Assembly (NCBI GenBank): GCA_019321725.1
Contig: CM033118.1
Span: 6,846,071 to 6,910,070 of the forward strand
DNA: 64,000 bases
Source: Paulownia fortunei
Lineage: Eukaryota > Streptophyta > Magnoliopsida > Lamiales > Paulowniaceae
Reading direction: 5' to 3'
Made by a program: the position numbers and the translations under genes. The notes under the pieces were generated by a model. The model saw nothing but the letters and a program-made list of their open reading frames with translations, made no database searches and was not told where the DNA came from. Positions 1 through 11,440 of the stretch are shown here, one piece after another; position 1 is the first letter of the stretch, and every line of letters starts with the position of its first letter.

Positions 1-349
1 CTTACCAACTCTTGGCAACTAGTATACCACTTGATTAACCCCTCCATTATTTGTTTGCCCTCTAGCTTACTCCAAGTGGGGGTAGAGGGTTTCTTTAGGC
101 TAAGTTATCTAGTTTGTATGTTTTCTAGTATTGTAAGTTTTCTAGTAGTAATAGAAATGCATTCTCTTGTTTCTCTTATATTTTTAGTCTTTGCTACTTT
201 TATTATGTCTTTCTAAATTTCATTTTGTTGAGGAAAAAGGGAAAACCTCTTGATAGAGGAAGAGGAATTGTTATAAGGGTAGAAAATGTTATTATTTTTA
301 TTTTTGATCTAAACCCTACTTGGTTTGTGGTGATTCTTGATTTATGTAT
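1..349 (+). repeat. Athila LTR fragment (U3 type 1, then R/U5 part)
   Basis: The segment matches the LTRs of elements A and D in this window, read in the opposite direction. It has the stretch before the transcription start, the GGGGGTAGAGGGTTT block, the TAGAAATG..ATTCTCT block and the GTGGTGATTCTTGATTTATG block near 326-345. Both ends are missing: the left end is cut by the window, and after about 349 the match is lost and copia sequence follows. The short ORF at 31-216 lies inside this LTR and is not a gene. Confidence 0.75.
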
Positions 350-389
350 CTCTTTTCAAGTACTTTAGAATTCTCTTTGTAGTATTATA

Positions 390-3300
390 GTGAGATTGTA
401 TGGGATCAGATTAAAAATGAGCACATTTACCAGCAGCAATCAGTTCATCTTGGTCAAGCTTGGTGGATGTCCCTATACAGATTTTTGCTAGAGTGCAATT
501 TTCTAGACCAAATTTCTTCAGAATATCCCATATGTATTTGGCTTGATCAACAAAAACACCTTCACTTTAGCTGCTTGACTTGCAACCCAAGGAAGAAATT
601 TAGCTCTCTCGTCATGCTTATTTTAAATTGTCTGCAACAACTTGGAGAATTTCTCACATAAAGTTTTGTTTGTATAACCTTAAAAATAATATAAATGAGT
701 AAAATATTCAATTTATGCTATAACTTAAATAAGGTTGTGTCCACTTTACCTTCAACTAGTCCTTTTGGTATAAGAAATTAAGAGAGTGTTTCACATCAGG
801 CTTGCAGTGCTTGCTTCAGTCCATAGAGCGCTTTGACTAATATGTAGACAAACTCGGTTGGTAAGTTGATTGAAAATCCTAGAGGTTGCTCCACATATAC
901 TTCTTTCTGCAGCTTTCCATTCAAGAATGCACTCTTGACATTCATTTGATAGACTATGAAATCCTTAAAACAGCGTAAGCAAAAAAGATACTAATTGATC
1001 AAGACCAATCTTGCTTTGTTTTTGATGAAAATTTATTGTTCATCCACCTTGTTTCAAAAGATTCACTTAGTTCTATTGGCTCCTTGATGAGTAGGTCTAG
1101 GTACTAGTGTCTAGACTCTACTTCTTTCGAATTGATTTAATTTTTCTTGCATGGCTTCAATCCAACTTGGATCTCCTAGTTTCTTCAATGATTTTGGGCT
1201 CTATTTATGATAGGAATGCAAGGAACATTGCTTTATCTTGTGTTGTAGACTTAGTTTTGACTCTTGCAATTAGTGATTCAATAATCACTTTGGTGGATGG
1301 TCTCTAAGCCATCTCAAGTCAGGTCGAACATATATCCAGTTGACTAAATTATTCTCTAATTGCCTTGTGCTATCAGAATTGGAATGTTATGTTGTATGAT
1401 GTCTTCTTCATCATCTGAATCTTCATTGATATTTGGAATAACTTTTTCAAGTTGATCCTTACACAATTATAGATCAACCATCTTCTGAATGTCTGCTTTG
1501 CTTGTTTCTTCTCTGCTTCTATTTGTTAAAGTAACTTTTGATTGTCTTTTTCATAAAAAACAATATGAATATATTCTTCAAAAACTATGGTACTTTTGTT
1601 AAAGACCTTGCATGATTTATGCAGTAGATTAACATAGAAAAACTTCTTCATTTGCTTTAAAATAAAAAACATGGAGTTTTTTTGTTGTGGATGGCATTTG
1701 CATATAAAAATGTGAAAGTGGGAGATATTGGGTTTCATTCCTTTCCATAACTCACACGATGTCTTTTTATGCTTCTGATCTTACGCCGGTTCTAAGTGTA
1801 GCATCCTATAATAGTTGCTTCGACATAGAATCTTTTAGGAAGTTTTATTTCATTTAGCATTATTCACATAACTTTCTTTCTTTTATTTCTCCTATTAGCA
1901 ACTCTGTTTTAATGGGGAGTTCTAGCTACTGATTAATCACGTCTGATGCCATTTTTAGAGTAATATTTCTCTAACTATTCATGAATTTAGTGCCTTTATA
2001 GATATCATAGGTACAATAGCATGACCTTTTTATGTCTGGATTTTCTTCATAAGTTCAGTCAGCTTGTTGCACATTTCTTCATTGCTCTAGAAAAATACAA
2101 TCCAGGTGTATATGATGTAATCGTCTATGACTACAAGGGTGTACTTTTTGCTGCTTAAGCTGATTATTTGCATTGGTCCAAATAGGTCCTTGTGGAGTAG
2201 CTCTAACACTCTGGTAGTTAACAGATGATTCTTGCTCTTGAACTTTGACTTGGTCTACTTACCGAGTTAGCAAGCTTGGCATACTTTGTTCTTTTGATAT
2301 GCACCTCTTGGAAGTCCTTCAACCAGTCTAAATTTGGAGAGCTTTGTAATTATCTTCAAGTTAATGTGGTTTAAGCATTTATTCCATAACCAACCCTATT
2401 CTAATGAGTTATTTGTTACAAAACAAATGGGGTTAGTAGTAAACGATAATGACCAATCAATAATGTAGATATTAGCTTTTCTAACTTTAGTGAGTTTAAC
2501 ATGACCAGATTCTAAATTGTTAAAAAATTCCTCGATGTGACTTTTGTCACAAAGTTAATTGATGCTAAAAAATTTATACTTAAGACCTTCAACATAAGAA
2601 ATATTAGTAATTGACATGTTACCTATGCACACTTTCCATATCCCCTCGGTTCTTCCTTTTGAGTTATCTCCAAATACTACATATGGGCCTTTCATTGCTC
2701 TAAATTCTATCAATAAATTCTATGGCCAGTCATATGTCCTGAGCAACCATTAATGTACCATAGAGGAGAACCTTTGACTATCTCGCTAACTTGTGCATAG
2801 ACGATTAAACTTTAGGTACCCATTTCGTCTTAGGTCTTTTAGGGTTAGTTTTCTTGGAACCCAAGCCTATTTGAACTTCTTTTTAGGATGGTCATACTTT
2901 CTAGGTTTCCTTTGTTGAAATATTTTATGATTATGCATGCATATTTTTCTTTAATATGAGTTGTGCTTTAAATGAGTAATTTTGATGAGCAAGTATGTGA
3001 TGCATGAGTATAAGGATGTGGTTATGCTTGTGTGCATGCAATCTGGAGAGTCCAGGTGCATGTTACCGGTAATATTTAGAACTTGATAATCTTTGTACTC
3101 TCTATTAGGTTTATGTTCCTATCATGGAATTGATAGTTGGTTCTTACATCTCACTTTGAAGCTTACTTTTTGCAACAATGAGAAATGTGTGCTTTTCTAT
3201 AATGGTATAGAGTTATGGATGCATTCTTGAAAAGCTTTATATAAGTCCTCATAATATAAATCATTTGAGAGAGGAAGACATACCTTGTTGGTCATCGAGA

Positions 3301-3445
3301 TACATTCAACAATACCATTTGCTATAAGACACATTAAGGCTTTCTCCTTTGTATCGTTGTCATCGCTGCTTGAGGATTCATATTCTATTTATGTTGGTTG
3401 TTTGTTGGCTTTAACTTCAGGAACTAATATTCTTCTATATTTTGG
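390..3445 (-). pseudogene. Ty1/copia polyprotein remnant (RT, integrase, protease, gag tail)
   Basis: Read on the minus strand, copia motifs appear in the expected order from right to left. Around 2800-2930 is a gag-protease linker with KRPKTKWVPK. Near 2700-2770 is a protease-proximal NGCSGHMTG, where DSGCSRHMTG is usual. At 2050-2330 is integrase with LELLHKDLFGP followed by VVIDDY. At 1040-1180 is the RT entry region with DPSWIEAMQEKLNQFER. At 830-960 is RT with YQMNVKSAFLNG and ALYGLKQA, and at 470-660 RT with FFLGLQVKQ and KFGLEN. Stops and frameshifts break every block, and RNase H and both LTRs are missing. Sequence right of about 2930 is less certain and runs into the N gap. No function is expected. 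Confidence 0.85.
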
Positions 3446-3545
3446 NNNNNNNNNNNNNNNNNNNNNNNNNNNNNNNNNNNNNNNNNNNNNNNNNNNNNNN
3501 NNNNNNNNNNNNNNNNNNNNNNNNNNNNNNNNNNNNNNNNNNNNN
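3446..3545. other. Assembly gap of 100 N
   Basis: A run of exactly 100 N, the usual placeholder for a scaffold join of unknown length. The copia remnant ends at its left edge and unrelated AT-rich DNA begins at its right edge, so the true distance and even the adjacency are unknown. The predicted ORF at 3285-3557 runs through the N run and is not real. Confidence 0.99.
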
Positions 3546-4364
3546 ACTATATCATGAATTCATATATAATAAACTCACATATATCTATATTATATATCAA
3601 AAGAAATTTTTAACGTAAAATAGTACTAAGTTATTAGATATACATATATATACATATCATAATTCTATAATGCATATTTTATAAATATTCTAATATATTT
3701 ATATATAATATAAATGAATACCATTTATACTTTAATACATTATATAACAGATATTTGTCATTTGAAATGGAATTTAGTAATTATTTTTCCTATCAATCAT
3801 CAACAAATAATTGAAAAATAAGTTTGATAGACTCAGATAGAATCTTTTCCCTCTCAAATAGAAAGTGAACAAAATTTCTCAGCAAAACAGGAGAGTTAAC
3901 AGCCACTTGAATGACACATGATTATTTATTTATTTTTTAATAAAATTAATGATGGTACCAAAGTTATAATGGAATATTGATCTATGAGACTAAAATTGGA
4001 ATTTTTTTGAGGAATTTGGTACTAATTTACAAATTCTCCCATATTTTGAAATTAAAAAAGCAAATTTTCCCACTAAATTAGATTGTCCTTAGTTCACACT
4101 ATATATTGAGTTAAATAATATTTCACTTATTATCTAACATTAAAGTAATACTTGAGAGTTGAGACCACTAGGCGCTAAGCATGTAGTTAAGCGGAGACTA
4201 CGTAGAGTCGTCTTTTTTTGTTTCAAATGCCACTTAAAAATATAGTTTTTTTTTTCTAAAGAAATACTAGTTAGTGGGCATTATATTTGAATATTGAGTT
4301 AAGTTATTATCAATTTCAGATTTTAGTTATATAATGTTGTTTCAGTAGGTTTGACTTTATTCAT
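3546..4364. other. AT-rich DNA, no gene seen
   Basis: Very AT-rich sequence with TATATA-rich stretches near 3570-3720. I see no coding motif, RNA gene or terminal repeat. The last five bases (4360-4364, TTCAT) serve as the left target-site copy of element T1. Confidence 0.6.
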
Positions 4365-4740
4365 TGATATGGGTTAACTTCGTTTCTTAAAGGTGGAATA
4401 ACTTCTCATTAAAAAAATAATCTTCTGCAAGCTATTTTTTAGATGAGTTTTTTGTATGTAGTCTGAATAGACAGTTGAAAGGGTCTTGCGGTTATTCTAG
4501 GAAGACTTCTCCGATGCATGCTTAAGTCAGTAAAGTTCAGAAGAACAATAACTGAATTGAAAGAATTAAAATAAAAAATAAAATGCGTACTTGATAAATG
4601 AGGAGGGAGATTTGTATATTAGTTTAAATGGGGCATAGATGATATGGGCTTTGATATGATTTGGACATCTTGGGCCTGTGAATTTGATTGGGCTAGAATT
4701 AAATATTTATTAGACTTAAATGATATATACCCATTATACA
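4365..4740 (-). repeat. T1 3' LTR
   Basis: Begins on the plus strand with TGATATGGGTTAACTT and ends with CCCATTATACA, so on the minus strand it reads TGTATAATGGG to CA. The block GGTGGAATAACTTCTCA at about 4392-4408 matches GGTAGAATAACTTCTCA near 9828 in the split 5' LTR. The right half matches 33250-33448 and element T2 at 44900-45106. Confidence 0.75.
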
Positions 4741-4989
4741 GGTCCAACTCTCAGGCAGAAGATGGTTGGAGCAAGAGTTGACTGTGAGTTAGAAGTCCAA
4801 TTGGAAGGATGAAGTTATTTCCTACATCTATAGGAGGAAGTAGAGACAATTTCTTATTTTCAAGAGGCTCCTCATAAGCTCTTATAATCTCTGTTAGGGA
4901 ATCCTAATTTCTTAGAGTCATAATCTCAAACACTTGTGCTCATTTTTTTCTTTTCATTTTTCTTGCTTTTCTCTCTTCTTAGGGTAACC
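4741..4989 (-). other. T1 spacer between 3' LTR and antisense ORF
   Basis: About 250 bp. On the minus strand the purine-rich GAGAGTTGGACC directly precedes the LTR start TGTATAATG and is the likely polypurine tract. The equivalent in T2 reads GAGAGTTAGGAGC. Nothing else is seen. Confidence 0.5.
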
Positions 4990-7250
4990 ATGTTTGGGAT
5001 GATAGGGTTAAAACTTGGGCACGGAGAAAAGAGTGTTGGTGAGGAGTTGTCGAGTGAGAAGATACCCTTCGAGGGGGATGGTCATATACAACATAGATGG
5101 AAGAGGTCTCTTGCTTATGCCACAATAGAAAGGAGCCCCTACCGAGGAATTAGTGCCTTGACAAGGGAGATCCTATGACGAGGCACGGGCATGCCTTGAT
5201 AGGGTGGGGGCTTCTCCCCTTCTAGCGAAGTGTTGTCATTCCGATAGGGGCCTCCTCACGCAGTATGGGAGTGTTGGGTCAGGTTGCATTAAGTTTTGTT
5301 CAACCTACTCGTTTTTGTTTTTTACCCCTTCCAAAGACAACTTAGGCAAAAACTCAACCTCTTTTAGGTATCTTGAGAGGGTTTCCCCTGGGCTAAGGGA
5401 GGCACTTCTAGGCCTTACTTGACAACCTTTCTGTTTCATTGGGGACTGAGGATCTCAAGTCTCAGAGTGGTAGCTTGAGTCCATCAAGGGATTAGGGTAG
5501 CAATAGTAGCAAGGATGACAGTGGTCAAGATAGGTTTAGTCTTAAGGAGATACTTGAGTCGAAAAAGGATAACTCAACCCACGCAATAGGGTTATGAATG
5601 CAGAAATTTCAAACAACATTGTGTCTAACAGAGAACTTATTTTGTTCTAGACGAAGATAAAGTTACCTTCTTGCTATAGGTTGCTCATTCTTTCTCTCGA
5701 TATGAGGAATAAAGATCCTCATGAGGAGTACTTTATAGTTTATATAACAAACTTTATTAGTGGGTTCTTTATTTCTCCTAATTCACTTTTGGTAGAGGTC
5801 ATTCGGGCCTTTTGGTGTTTATATTGGTCAGCTCACCCCTAACTACTATATGTTCTTCGAGGGATTTTATTATCGATTATGGGATTTATACCTTCTAGTG
5901 ACCTTAGAGAGTTTTCTTTCCCTCTCATGGTAAGAAAAATAGTTAGGGAGTCTTACTATCATTTCTTTCCCAGGATATAAGTTCTTGGATGGGATAACCT
6001 CTTATTGTGGTCCTTAGAAGAAGAAATTCTTCTAAGTCAAGGATGAGATTAGGGATTTCTCCATGAGTGGAGCAATGCTCCTTCTACACCTTCTATCTCT
6101 TAGGACATACTCAATGAGTTTAGGGAGCATTGTGCAACTACTGGGTTATTCGCCTAGTTTTTTGATACTAGTTGTTATTCCTAGTGAGTATCTAAGTACT
6201 TTATAATGATTACATACTTTGATCATTTTGGTTTGATATACTTATTTCACATATATGTTGTTTTTGTTTTTAGGAAAAGACATAGAGGTTGCAGCCATCT
6301 TTGCTTGTCCTCTATCTAGGAGAAGTGGTGGTGATCGATGCTCCTCCAATGTACAAGTGGAGAGTATAGGTCTTCATCCCTTCCAATAGAGTGTATAGCC
6401 AAGTTGCAAGGCCCCTTCCTGCTCTAGTAGCATGCAAGAGGCTGAGAGATAAGGCAAATGACACTTCTACTGGGCACAACACTATTTGAGTGTGTTCTCC
6501 TATGGCATCAACCATTAGGAGGGAATTCAGTCCTTATAGGACACCTTCGATATGTCCTCGGGTAGGAGGGAGACTAGAGGTGCCATTAGTGAGGATGGTA
6601 TTAGCCAGATGATCCTTTCTGGCCTGGATGCCTTAGTGGTGGGCGACTTGGCCCAAGTATGTGATTTATTTGGTTGCTATCTTCATTCAATATGATAATC
6701 TTTACTTTTTCCTCTTTTTCACCAGGCCCTCACAATGACCACTATAATCAATCGACAAACTGCTAGCTTGGAGAAGACAGTAGGGCGCTCTAAAAAAATT
6801 ACAAACAAGAGCATCGAGGATATCACTCATCGTGAGAAGATAATATAGAGATGACTGAAGAGCTTAAGGAGTTGAATGCCAAGTATGATCATGAGGTGAA
6901 GAATAGAAAGAAGTTTTTTCAGCCCAAGGAATGAGAGAGCTTCATAGCAAGCAGAGAGGCCACTACTACAGAGGCCTTTAAGGCTTCTAGGGCCTTTGAT
7001 GATACTATGATGGGATGAGCTACAATGATATATGATCGGGTTGTTCACGACTGCCACTAAGGAAAGTTGGTAGCTTTATAGAGGAAGATGTGATTTTGCT
7101 AGATCTTGATATGTTTGATGAGAGAATGGTGAGATTGCTATGCTCCAGGACATCCCAAAGGTTGTTGCGCTCCAGAGCATCCCAGAGATAGTAGAAGATC
7201 CCTAGGATACACAAGTAGGAGGAGGGCTCCCCTACAGTGATGCGACTCAG
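4990..7250 (+). pseudogene. Extra antisense ORF of a Tat-like element (PF04195-type 'putative gypsy type transposon' protein), degraded
   Basis: The plus strand encodes a broken protein that runs opposite to the element's gag. Residues such as HEEYFIVYITNFISGFFISP and LLVEVIRAFW (about 5708-5820), then RESYYHFFP (about 5940-5980) and EWSNAPSTPS (about 6060-6100), match the conserved core of plant proteins annotated as putative gypsy-type transposon. The same core is better preserved in T2 at 46053-46350. A lysine/glutamate-rich helical tail follows at 6740-6960. Frames shift repeatedly and many stops are present, so no product is expected. Tat-lineage elements are known to carry such extra ORFs outside gag-pol. 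The family name is from memory of the motif and not from a search. Confidence 0.6.
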
Positions 7251-7489
7251 AGTCCTTAGTTCATTTTGTCTCCCCCATTATTTAGGGGTTATGTTCATAT
7301 ACTCAGGAGATATGTTAGATAGATAAATTTATTTATGCTTTTTGCATTCGAGATGCTTATTTTTTCTAGAGGTTGGCACGTACTATCACTGCTATTAATG
7401 TATGATTTCTGCTTGATGAGTATTATTTTATCTTTTTTGCATGATATGTTATTTCCTCATGTGAGCATATTGTAGCCTTTTCATAGATG
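7251..7489. other. T1 internal spacer
   Basis: Non-coding sequence between the antisense ORF and the tandem array. No motif recognised. Confidence 0.4.
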
Positions 7490-8075
7490 AGTAGTTTGAT
7501 CAAGTCGTTATCATAGACTGTGCGAAGTAACCTCTAATAAGTTCTCTCCTTGAGGTGTCCATTAAGAACTGGCGGAGCAGCCTCTTATTGACTTTGTAGA
7601 TTTTCCAGATGGCATGGTGCCATCTCTTACAAGAATTGTGGACTTAAGAGTTCTTCTAAGGATAGCACAGAGCCATCTCTTAAAGAACTTAGAGTGTCAT
7701 TATGGATTGCGTAGAGCCACCTCTTACATACATGTAGGTTTCCCAAGGATTGTGTGGAGCAACCTTTTGTAGGACATAAAGTGTCGTCTTGGATTGCATA
7801 GAGCAACCTCTTATAGACTTGTAGGTTTACCAGGATTGCACGGAGCAACCTCTTACATGACTTAAAGTGTCGTTATAAATTGTGCGGAGCAATCTCTTAC
7901 AAATTTATAAATTCGTTAGAGATTACATGGAGCAACCTTTTACAAGACCTAGAGTGTCATCATGGACTACACGAAACAACCTCTTAAAGACTTAAAGTGT
8001 TATCATGGATTGCACGGAGCAATCTCTTACAGACTTGTAGTTCGCCAGGGATTGCATGGAGCAACCTCTTACAAG
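7490..8075. repeat. Tandem repeat, about 43-bp monomers in alternating pairs
   Basis: About 13 degenerate monomers share the core GGATTGCACGGAGCAACCTC followed by TTAC. Two monomer types alternate: one continues with a variant of GACTTAGAGTGTCATCAT, the other with GACTTGTAGGTTCGCCAG. The higher-order unit is therefore near 86 bp. Monomers are clearest from 7700 to 8075 and decay to the left. The array sits in T1 between pol remnants and the antisense ORF. The minus-strand ORF at 7627-7848 is just this array read through and is not a gene. Confidence 0.85.
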
Positions 8076-8519
8076 CTATGATATTATTCTTGCTTATTTG
8101 ATTAGCTTCAAAACTCTGAGCATGTCAGGCTCCCTACATGTGTAGTTAAAGTATTTTTAGCATGCTTAAATAGTAAATGATAATCATAGAATGTAAATAC
8201 GAGCATAAATAGACATAGTAAAATAATCTCATAAATGTAATGTAATGCTAACTTTCCATAATAAGGAGTCCCTTAAAAATAAAATACCAATACTGAAGTA
8301 AATATTGTTTAAGTAGCACATCATTGGGAAAACAGTAAAAGATACGGACTAATTTCAATGAAAAGATGGGAAGGAGCACATATAGGTCTGTAAGGCTTGC
8401 TATTCCCCTCCTCCAAGCAGTTCACCTTTATAGTCCTGGATCCCTTTTCTTAATAAGGGAGCTATCTATTTTGCTGGAGTCAGCTTTTCTTTTCTTGGGC
8501 TTTCAAATAGCAAGGGTTG
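8076..8519. other. T1 internal spacer, no gene seen
   Basis: AT-rich sequence where RT, RNase H and integrase would be expected in an intact element. None of their motifs is visible, so a large internal deletion is likely. Confidence 0.5.
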
Positions 8520-8858
8520 CTACTGAGAAAGGTTTTGTCTTCCTAATATGCTAACGTAGCATTTCCTAGTTGCTTGTATGTGGCCCAGGACTTCTCCTAC
8601 ACCACTTAATGTTAGGAACTTGAACTTCATGCGAACAGCAGAGGCAATCGCTTTAAAATGGCTAAAGTTAGGCCTTTCTAGGATCATGTTATAAATAGAG
8701 GGTGCATTCACTACCACGAACCTAATTAGCTTGGTGACTTGTTGGAGTCCCAATCCGAATGATAATGGAAATGCAATTCTCCAAGTGCATTTAATGTCTG
8801 CGTTTGTAGGCACTAACTGTGTGTGGTCCATTCCCAACCTCTTTTCTTTAACTCTCAC
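8520..8858 (-). pseudogene. T1 protease region fragment (Ty3/gypsy)
   Basis: A 112-residue open frame. Residues FVVVNAPSIYNMILERPNFS (about 47-66) match the conserved end of the aspartic protease region in plant Ty3/gypsy elements (usual form VVDAPSxYNxILGRP). It is followed by SGVGEVLGHIQATRKCYVS, which matches the usual GxGEVxGDQxxARxCY segment. The catalytic N-terminal part is not recognisable and the frame ends where RT should begin. It is a fragment that continues from gag to the right. Confidence 0.85.
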
Positions 8859-8879
8859 GGACCCTCATTCTTCTTTCGC

Positions 8880-9640
8880 TTTTATTGTGAAGATATAAGC
8901 TGCAGTCTTTGGGTATTTTTGATTTATGGAGAACTAATGTAGAAAGCTTCTAGTATGTCACTCTATTCTAATGAAGGGCCTCGCTAGCAGCTTGTTAAAC
9001 TACAATAAGGTTCTCTAGACTAGGGTTGTGCAGAAAACATGTAGTATGCAACATCACTAAGGTCATATAGGTCTGCCTTAACATAGAATTTATCCAAGTA
9101 TTTTTTTGGTTCTCTCGTTCCATCATACTCTGGGAGGTTTGAGGTTTTGACCCCTGATCGAGGGCTTGGCTAGTATGCTTGCTGAGAAAGGACTCTTTTT
9201 TAGGATGCCACTACAAGCAACTAGGTATTGCTCTCTGGAAGGAAAGAATGATTAATTGCATGGGACTTCTCTACTCTAGTGGGTTTAAGTGTATGTTCCT
9301 TTTTTTGGAGAGTCTCATCGTTGGTAACCTTCTCTGGAATCTCTGTTCTTTCTTTCCTTGTTTTATCCATCTAAGATTCTTCCATCTCTAGTGGAGGAGA
9401 ATCTTGTTCTTCCATCTCTAGTGGATGTGAGTCTTGTCCACGATGCGAGGATTGTGGAGGAGGGTCAATTAGATAATCCACCAGGTACTGGGCCACCACC
9501 CTAGCTGCTGCTCGGGCGGAAGTCTCCTCAAGCATGGCCTGCAAAAGTTGTTTATGTGAATCAAATCACTATTTTTGGGTGAAATCCTTTTGTCGGGGGG
9601 TTGTTGCTCATGTATCATTAGGGTTTCTTGATGCTGAAAC
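8880..9640 (-). pseudogene. T1 gag fragment
   Basis: On the minus strand an N-terminal segment near 9400-9535 reads MLEETSARAAARVVAQYLVD, then an acidic linker with a tandem 10-residue repeat (QDSHPLEMEE, QDSPPLEMEE). Further left, PFSASILAKP (about 9150-9190) and the following Y-D/E-P-K-Y-LDKFY segment match the start of the Ty3/gypsy gag core (usual form PFSxxIxxxPLP..YDGxxDPxxHLxxF). The part between 8880 and 9060 is gag C-terminal sequence with stops. Several frameshifts make it non-functional. Confidence 0.7.
9379..9438. repeat. 30-bp tandem duplication in T1 gag
   Basis: Two adjacent 30-bp copies start at 9379 and 9409, both opening with CTTCCATCTCTAGTGGA. The period is a multiple of three, so on the minus strand it duplicates ten residues in frame. 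Confidence 0.85.
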
Positions 9641-9775
9641 TCCTGGGGTTGCTAGAATGGGGCCATAGAGGATGTTAGGCTACCCTATTATCATTAGTCC
9701 CTTGCTTCAATTGGACTCCTTACGTAGTGCTCTTTTTTGTTCTTGTGTGAGTCTGCATTCTCAATATTGTAGCAT

Positions 9776-9800
9776 GGATTTCACACAAATAGTGCCAAAA
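9776..9800 (-). promoter_or_regulatory. T1 primer binding site region (degraded)
   Basis: Directly after the minus-strand end of the 5' LTR the sequence reads TTTTGGCACTATTTGTGTGA. This resembles the common plant gypsy form TTGGCGCCGT-TGTGGG with C-to-T/G-to-A decay. Confidence 0.5.
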
Positions 9801-9847
9801 TAATATAAGTTAACTCCGGGTGTTGCGGTAGAATAACTTCTCAAAAT
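9801..9847 (-). repeat. T1 5' LTR, left piece
   Basis: GTTAACTCCGGGTGTTGCGG then TAGAATAACTTCTCA aligns with the left end of the 3' LTR at 4373-4408. The last five bases AAAAT (9843-9847) are the target copy made by Athila B. The same LTR resumes at 33146 with CATCTTGTACAAGCAGTTTC, which aligns to 4417 onwards. Confidence 0.75.
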
Positions 9848-9889
9848 TGATAAGTGCATATTTGAACATATTTTTTGTATCAAATCCTT
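9848..9889 (+). repeat. Athila B 5' LTR, first 42 bp
   Basis: TGATAAGTGCATATTTGAAC through CAAATCCTT matches the start of B's 3' LTR at 31414. It is exactly the part missing where the LTR resumes at 22594. Confidence 0.85.
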
Positions 9890-11426
9890 CAAGTAAAAAA
9901 TTCTCGTGAGTTCGAGGTCGATCCATAAGGAAGTTGTTTGAAGATTTCATGAATGTTTCTAAAAAAAAGATGGGCTTTATATAGTTTAGAAAAAAATAAT
10001 GTATGCTATAACTAAAAAAACCAAAGTAATAAAAGTATTAAGGATTACGGATCCACTCTTGAGTTTTGGATAGAGGAATGATTATTTATTCTTTTTACCT
10101 CTTTTAATTGCCACTATTGGAATCCATACATAATGAAGGTTCCAATGGAAAGATGTTATCAAATAACTCATGTAATAAGGTAATTATGATATTGTCTTAC
10201 TATTTTTAAATTATCTCTTAACAACAACACTTGTTTATGAGATCAAGTATATATGCACACTTTTATCTACAAAAAATCAAGATTTCACGTTAGTGGTTAG
10301 TATAGTAAATCCAAACATCTAGATAAATGAACTCAAGTATTTGTTATGCCATTAGTGATACATAAATCAAGAATCACCACAAAACAAGTAGGGTTTAGAT
10401 AAAAAATTAAAATAATAAATATTATATACCTTTATAACCATTCCTCTTATTCTATCAATAGTTCATCCTTTTTTATCAACAAAATGAAATTTAAAAAGAC
10501 ATAATAAAAGTAGGAAAGATAAAAACTAGAAGAGAAACTAGAGAATACATTTCTATTAATACTTGAAAACTTAGTCTAAATAAACCCTCTACCCCCCACT
10601 CTTACAAGCTTAATACATGGTCTATTTATATTGTTTGGAGTATATTAGAGGTCAAATATATAATAGATGAGTTAAACAATCAAGTGGTATGCTAATTGTC
10701 ATAAGTTGTTAAGTTGTTACACCAAATTCTCTAAATTTTTACCTATCCAATTGAATTGAATTTTTAGGCTCGCTACAACTAGATTTTGATAATAAGTAAT
10801 CAAAATTGTAGATCTTTCTATGCTGATATATTTGCATATATCAGTTGTCAAATTTGGCTACTAGATGAGAGAAATATGATTAAATTACTAGATCATGTTC
10901 AAGAGCCATCATTCAACATCAGCAGCGCATTATAGCATGTTTATTAACCATTTGACATATTTTTCACAATCTTGTCTTTAGAAAACTTGTGTATAATATA
11001 TCCAAATATCAGCCAAAAGGAATTTTGGTTTAAGAGATATGACCCAATTAATAAAATAGGTTAGAATTGGTCTTAACTCTGATCTGATTTTTTGGTGATT
11101 CATTTTGTATAGTCACTTGTAATCTAACTTCTTTGATCCTTACACGTTTAGTATGAGATCCAAAGTTTGCATAAACTTGTAAATGAATGACTTATCATCC
11201 CATGGCCTCAAGAATTAATCCAAACCATTTCAAAATCAAAAGTTACACCAATTTCTCTAAAATATGCACAAAAGAAGATAAAACTTTTTAATCTCATTTT
11301 TTTATGTTGATTTCCCATTTTTTTCCTAAAACACAAAAATGGTTTAATTGAGAGTTCTAATGATAATTTTCAAGTGAAAATAATTATATAAATCTTAATT
11401 AATTGTACACTTTTAATTGTTCATCA
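9890..11426 (-). repeat. Athila A 3' LTR (U3 type 1)
   Basis: On the minus strand it starts TGATGAACAATTAAAAG next to a G12 polypurine tract. It shares the TAGAAATGTATTCTCTAG block and the downstream R/U5 half with B's LTR, but its U3 half is unrelated to that of B and C. The end that should read ACTTGATACAACC..GTAGCA is cut off after TTACTTG at 9890. Confidence 0.85.
10620..10632 (-). promoter_or_regulatory. TATA box in Athila A LTR
   Basis: Minus strand ATATAAATAGACC, upstream of the GTGGGGGGTAGAGGG block. The same motif is TATAAATAG in the other A LTR copy at 18979-18987. It is a likely U3/R promoter of the element. Confidence 0.55.
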
Positions 11427-11440
11427 CCCCCCCCCCCCGA
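11427..11440 (-). promoter_or_regulatory. Polypurine tract of Athila A
   Basis: A run of twelve C on the plus strand (G12 on the minus strand) abuts the LTR start. It is the expected position of the plus-strand DNA primer. The matching tract in D is GGTTGGGAGTG. Confidence 0.75.

Noticed and set aside
3285..3557. 90-codon plus-strand ORF
   Set aside because: It runs through the 100-N gap; the N bases create the open frame.
7627..7848. Minus-strand ORF of 73 codons
   Set aside because: It is the 43-bp tandem array read in one frame; the frame is not kept between monomers.
7490..8075. CRISPR-like array
   Set aside because: Repeats are adjacent and degenerate without unique spacers, and the context is a plant retrotransposon.
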